Shown piece after piece: positions 32,063 through 36,780 of a DNA stretch of 36,780 nt. The stretch covers positions 1 to 36,780 of the forward strand of contig PDHQ01000319.1 of the NCBI GenBank assembly GCA_003339415.1. Direction: 5' to 3'. Numbering within the stretch: the stretch's first letter is position 1; the number at the start of each line of letters is the position of its first letter. The position numbers and the translations under genes were made by a program. Origin of the DNA: Ophiocordyceps camponoti-saundersi (nom. inval.) (Eukaryota; Ascomycota; Sordariomycetes; Hypocreales; Ophiocordycipitaceae). The notes under the pieces were generated by a model. The model made no database searches. It was not told the origin of the DNA and saw only the letters and a program-made list of their open reading frames with translations.

Positions 32063-34935
32063 AATATAGCGTTTTTTATATATTTATAAAATTCCTTATA
32101 TATTATATATAAGTTTTTAGCTTTTATATAAAAGCTTAAGTTAAGTTTAGTAAGTAGATAATTTTAAAATATATACTTAATCTAAGCTAAAAAGACTTAG
32201 GTTTTAGCTATAAAGTAGTTAAACTTAATAAGAAACTTTTAGATTTTTTATTTATTAGTTAAAGAGAAGTTTAGTTTATAAAGTTAGTTTATAGCTTTAG
32301 TAAATCTATTAAGATTTCCGTAAGCGGACTTTAAGTCTTAAACTATCTTAGCTAATTTAGAAAAAAAGTATTTTTTTAAAATTATATTAAGTTTTTAATA
32401 ATTTATAAGCTTTCCCTTTTAAGGTATAAAATAAAATACTTATTTTTTTTATTTATTATAAAAATTTATCTTATTAAACCTTATCTTATTTTTTAAGTTT
32501 ATAAGAAAAGTATTAAAATCCTCTTTTTTACTTAAAAACTTACTTATCTCTTTATAGTAAATTTTTGTAGTATTTAAGTAAAAAGGGTCTAGTTATTTTA
32601 TTAAAATAACTAGCGTAAAAGTATTTTAAATAATCTTTCTAATTAAAATAAATATCTTTTTATTTATTTTAAATATAATTAATATTTTTTAATAAGTTTT
32701 TTTTTAATTTTAATTTTAATTTTTCTAAATTAACTAACTTTAAAGTTTTATAATCTATATTTATATAAAATATTTATATATTTTATAAATTCCGTACTTA
32801 TAGCGATATAAATATAGACTTTTTATTTTTATATTATAAGTAAACTTTACTCCCTTTATTACTTTATAATAATAGCTAGCTACGCTTAGAATAACTTTAA
32901 GGGGAAAGGTAACGCTATATAAGTTAATTATAACCGCGAAAATTTTTTACTTAAAATATAATTTTACTCTAAATTATAATAATTTTAAATTTAAAAGTTT
33001 ACTATATTTATTACCTTATTAAAAGCTAAGGTAAGTATTAGTAAGATTATTTTAAGAGATATCTTTATTTCTATATAAGTAATTATTAAATAAGTAGTAA
33101 AGTTTAAAAGGGTCTAAAAAGGTGCCCTCCTTACTCCGACTTTATTAATTAATAATATCTTTTTAGCTATTATAGCTATAATTTCCTTTTTTTATAGCTT
33201 TAAGGGGAGCGGAATTTCTTTAATATAAGCTATAATTATAGCTTAAATACTAAAGAAAACTATTAAAAAATAAGTTTTTAAGTAATATAAGTAATAGCTT
33301 ATAATTTATTTTAACTTTATAACTATTTTATTTTAAGTTTAAAGCTTTAAGGTAATTATAATAAATATTAATTATAAATTTTATAAGTAAGGCTAAGCTT
33401 TTATAATAAGGAAATTACCTAGTAGTAATATTATAATAATATTTTAAAATATTATTTATAAGCTTTAGTTTTATTTAAAATAGCTTTATATCGCTTTTAG
33501 AGAAAAAGTACGCTTAATTAATAGAAATTATACTTTTATTATAAAAAAAATATTAATATAAGCTTTATAATAAAATAATAAGGAAGTTTTTTAGAAAAAA
33601 ATTAAGTTATTAAGTAAAGTTTTAATAATATAATTATATATAAAAAAATATTATTTTAAAACTTAGCGGAGTTTTTTAATAATTATTATTAATAGTATAA
33701 TAAATATAAACCGGATTTATAATAAAAATATAATAATATAAGTAAAGATTTTTAACGCTAAATTATATATATTAAAATTTTAATTTTAATAATATTTTAA
33801 ATATTATTAATTTCAATATATTATTAAATATTATATTATAAAGTTATAATATAATAAATATTTTACTATTTTATATATAAAAAGCGAGTTTATCTACCTT
33901 ATAGCTTATAGAAAAAGATTATATTATTACTTTTTTTATTAAAAGTTTTACCTTAAGTAAAGTTAACTTTATTTTAAAATAAAAGTAATATAAGACTAGG
34001 CGAAGAACGCGTATATTACTTAACCTTAGAAGTTTATAGATTAGAACTCTATATATATTACCCCTTTTCCCCCTCTAGCGCTAACTAGAAACTAATAATA
34101 GCTAAGGCGGAAATGCTAAAAAGCGAATATAATAATACCCCCTTTTTTAACTTTAACTCCGCACTTATTTATAGCTTTATTATAATAATCTAGCTATCTT
34201 TTAAATTAGCTATTATAAAGTTTATTATAAAATAATAAAACTTTTATATATTTTTAAATTACGCTAATAAGGCCTTAATAAATTAAATTATTAAAGCTAT
34301 TTTAATTAAATATAAAAATTTAGTTTATAGTAATAATAATAGCTAGGAGGATAACTAAGCTATATAAACTTTATACTAGACTTAGTTTATATATACTCTT
34401 ATTACCGCGAAGTCCGCTTAAAGGGAAAGATTAGCTTTTAAATTATTAGTTAATACTTAACTTATTAAATATATAAAGTGCTAGGTATAGGCGGAGTTTA
34501 ACTTAAAGCTAAGGTAACGCTTAAGGGGAGGGTTTTACGTTAAGTTTTTTAGTTTTTCCCCCTTTTAGAATATATATAGGATAGTTTTAAGCTATATAAG
34601 GCGTATTAGTATATAAATTATTATTATTATAATTTATACTTATATTTATATTATTTTTATATATTATTTTTATAATATAATTATATTAGCTATATTTTAA
34701 GAAAAAGTAATTATAATTATAGTTTAGTTTTTACTAAAACTTTCTTTTATTATAAAATTTAGTATTTTTAAAGCAAGTCTCCTTAATTATTTTAAAGTTT
34801 AATTAAAAGCTTTTAATATATATTTTAAAGCTAGTTATAGTTTAAATTATATATAAAATCTTTTCTATTTAAAAAAGGATATAAAAATAAAGTATATATT
34901 TTTTAATTGCTTATTAGTAAAAAGTAAGCTTAGAA
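32063..34935 (-). mobile_element. Gypsy-1 family copy 2: leader fragment, split by U copy 3
   Basis: 32063-32765 and 34635-34935 align in order to 10375-11361 of gypsy-1, with the U element inserted between. Both strands are full of stops. The fragment starts abruptly at 32063, so the pol and most of the gag of this copy are missing. It runs directly into an LTR at 34936, as a 5' end in minus orientation should. Confidence 0.78.
32766..34634. mobile_element. Element U, copy 3 (1869 bp)
   Basis: Third copy, the most AT-rich of the three. Flanked by TATATTTATA (32756-32765) and TATACTTATA (34635-34644), which differ by one C/T change and correspond to a single site in gypsy-1 near 11055. Its size agrees with copy 1 within a few bases. 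It keeps the GCGAAAATTTTTTAC and AAGGGGAGGGTTTTAC landmarks. Confidence 0.75.
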
Positions 34936-35263
34936 TAATATTACGGCTAAGATATATTAAGTAAATAATAATATTAGTATTATAAATAAAAATTCTAAGC
35001 TAAGAAGAAAAGAAAAAAAAAGAAAAACTCTTATAAGCGAAATCTTTATAAAATATATATAAGTATATATTAGTAAAAATAAGAGAGGGTATAATAAGAT
35101 TTTAGTAAAGAAGTAGTTATATTTCCTAGTAATTTCCTTTAAAGTCTTTTTTAGGTAGTTTTATAATAAAGTTTCTATAAGTTATATAACTATAATTAGA
35201 AATTCTTATAAATTATTATAAAATATTTAAAAGGGAAATCCTTATAAGTATTAGTATATAATT
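34936..35263 (-). repeat. Gypsy-1 family LTR, third copy
   Basis: Homologous to 5761-6090 and 18673-18995. It follows the leader fragment on its left and is joined on its right, after a short AT stretch, to a gag-region fragment of the same family (35288 on). This LTR thus lies between two internal fragments. Confidence 0.82.
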
Positions 35264-35287
35264 AATATATAATACTTATACTTATTT

Positions 35288-36240
35288 TAATAAAAAAAGT
35301 AGTTTTAGCGTTTAATATTTACTTAAATAGCTAAATTTAAATTTTAAGTAAAAAGGGGCTTTTTTAATAATAAGATTAAGGGCGAGTATTTAGTAAAAGC
35401 GGGTAAGTTATTTAGCTAAACTAGCTTCTAAGCTATATAGTTAAGTAATAACTTTTTTTAGCTATTTAAAATAAGCTAATAAAGAGATCCTAAATATAAT
35501 TAATTACTTAGTAGATTTTTAGGGAAAATATTATTTATTAATTATTAAAGTAATAATTAAATACTTATAAACTAAGCTTACCTAATAGCTTTAGAAATTA
35601 ATAAGGGGAATAAGATAAATAAGTATAAGCTTAGCGTTTAAGCGCTTTATTACTTACTTTATAAAATAATAGCTAATTAGAAAATAAATATTTACTTTAA
35701 TATTATATAAGATAAAAGTATAAAAAGTAATATTATTAACTTAAACTTAATTATTAATAGTAAATAACTCTTTTATTTTCTATTTTATATATAATATTTT
35801 TAAAATTATTAAAAAGTGTAAAGGTCTTACTAAGGCGACTATAGAAGTAAGCTAAGGTAGAGTTATAATTAAAGCTATCGAAGAAAGGAAGAAGAGGGGA
35901 GAGAAGCCCCCCTCCTAAGCTAGCTATATACCCCGCGCGATAACTAAGCGTTATCGGGAAGACCTAAATATATCCGCTATAATCCCCCCTATCTAGCTAT
36001 AATTAGTTATAAACTAATCCCTTATAAGAAGCTTTATATTAGTTTTACTTTTTTCCTAAATTAAAGTTATTTAATTAAATAAAATTAAGCGGGGGCGTTT
36101 AAACTTTATAAACTCTCTTTATTATTAATTAGTTAAGGTAGTTTTTAGCTATATAGCCTTTTTTTTTATAAATAAAATAAGTATTATTTTTCTAATAAAT
36201 TTTCTTTTTATTCTTACTTAGGGGCTAGCTTTTTTAATAT
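35288..36240 (-). mobile_element. Gypsy-1 family copy 3: gag-region fragment
   Basis: Aligns to 9526-10258 of gypsy-1, apart from one insertion at 35817-36026. Similarity ends sharply at about 36240. No open frame survives. Confidence 0.75.
35817..36026. mobile_element. Solo-LTR-like insertion (210 bp)
   Basis: Absent from the matching gypsy-1 region at about 10035. Starts TGTAAAGGTC and ends CCCTTATA (TG...CA after RIP), and is flanked by AAAAG (35812-35816) and AGAAG (36027-36031), an imperfect 5-bp duplication. It is GC-richer than its surroundings (CCCCGCGCGATAAC, GAAGCCCCCCTCC). No internal part or second LTR was found. It could instead be a small non-autonomous element. Confidence 0.6.
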
Positions 36241-36780
36241 AAGGCAGAGTTTAAAATTAGTTAGTTATAACTAACTAATAACTAATTAAAGTTTAGTTAT
36301 AACTAAAATACGTACTTTTTAGTTAGTTATTAGTTAGTCACTTTAGTAACTTTAGTTAGTTACTAAATAAAGTAACTAACTAACTAAAGACTAAAGACTA
36401 AAATAACTAAAGCTTTAGTTAGCTTACGTAAGCTAATTAAATAGAAAAAAATACTAGTATATAGCTCCGATTATATATTTTATATAACTTAAGTTTTTTT
36501 TTAATTAGACTATTATTTAGCGAGTAAAAAAATCTTAAATACTATATATTAAAAAGAAGAAATTAAATATAATAATAAGTTTATAGAAAATAGTAAATAA
36601 ATATTATAAAATTTAATATAGCTTTAAGCCTTTATATAAGGCTTAAATATAGGTTAAAGAGTCTTTATTACTTAAAGCTTTTAAGCTTAAAATATTTAAT
36701 ATTATAATAATAATATATAAAAAGTTAATATAAAGAAAAAATATATTATTAGCTAGAAAAACTTATCTAATAATAAGTAA
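36241..36780. repeat. AT-rich end with TTAGTTAG palindromes
   Basis: 36257-36278 is a perfect 22-bp palindrome built from TTAGTTAGTTA and its complement. Related TTAGTTA and TAACTAA words recur many times up to about 36430 in both orientations, so this stretch can fold on itself. From 36430 to the end it is plain AT-rich sequence with no gene. Confidence 0.7.

Noticed and set aside
27039..34634. The three 1.87-kb copies as Fot1/pogo elements
   Set aside because: The length fits and weak minus-strand readings resembled pogo motifs, but the motifs need non-RIP changes and the flanking duplication is 8-10 bp, not TA.
3261..36780. Any intact protein-coding gene in the AT-rich block
   Set aside because: All frames are densely interrupted; only decayed transposon frames with RIP-type stops can be followed.

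Overview
The window looks like a piece of a filamentous ascomycete (Pezizomycotina) genome. One ordinary-GC gene, a nuclear 5'-3' exoribonuclease of the Rat1/Xrn2 family with short fungal introns, lies at 453-3131. It sits beside more than 30 kb of extremely AT-rich DNA in which CpA and TpG are almost absent while C survives in other contexts. That is the signature of repeat-induced point mutation (RIP, CpA to TpA on either strand), so everything right of about 3.3 kb reads as a graveyard of mutated transposons. I see no intact gene there.

Layout. 1-160: a 9-bp tandem repeat. 297-3260: the RAT1 island. 3261-5760: AT-rich filler with two GC hairpins and a RIP-damaged tRNA-like sequence at 4792-4873. 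5761-18995: a minus-strand Ty3/gypsy element (gypsy-1) with about 325-bp LTRs, split by a 7.3-kb non-LTR (LINE, Tad1-like) element at 11362-18651 that has a 17-bp target-site duplication (TSD). About 18996-29177: a plus-strand gypsy (gypsy-2), split by a complete 5.3-kb Ty1/copia element at 20978-26282 (164-bp LTRs, 5-bp TSD GTTTA) and by a 1.87-kb unclassified element. That 1.87-kb element ('U') occurs three times (27039-28904, 29178-31062, 32766-34634), each copy with an apparent TSD of about 8-10 bp. 32063-36240: rearranged fragments of the gypsy-1 family, one holding the third U copy and another holding a solo-LTR-like insertion at 35817-36026. 36241-36780: AT-rich sequence with TTAGTTAG palindromes.

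The nesting gives relative ages. Both gypsy elements predate the LINE, copia and U insertions in them. Removing copia with one TSD rejoins the gypsy-2 reverse transcriptase frame, and removing U copy 1 with one TSD rejoins its RNase H frame. Reading frames in the fossils are mostly interrupted by TAA/TAG where CAA, CAG or TGG would be expected, as RIP predicts.

The oddest unexplained item is a long minus-strand open frame (about 16740-18190) in the 3' third of the LINE, opposite to its gag and pol, encoding a basic protein I do not recognise. Family calls rest on motifs read by eye; no database search was possible.
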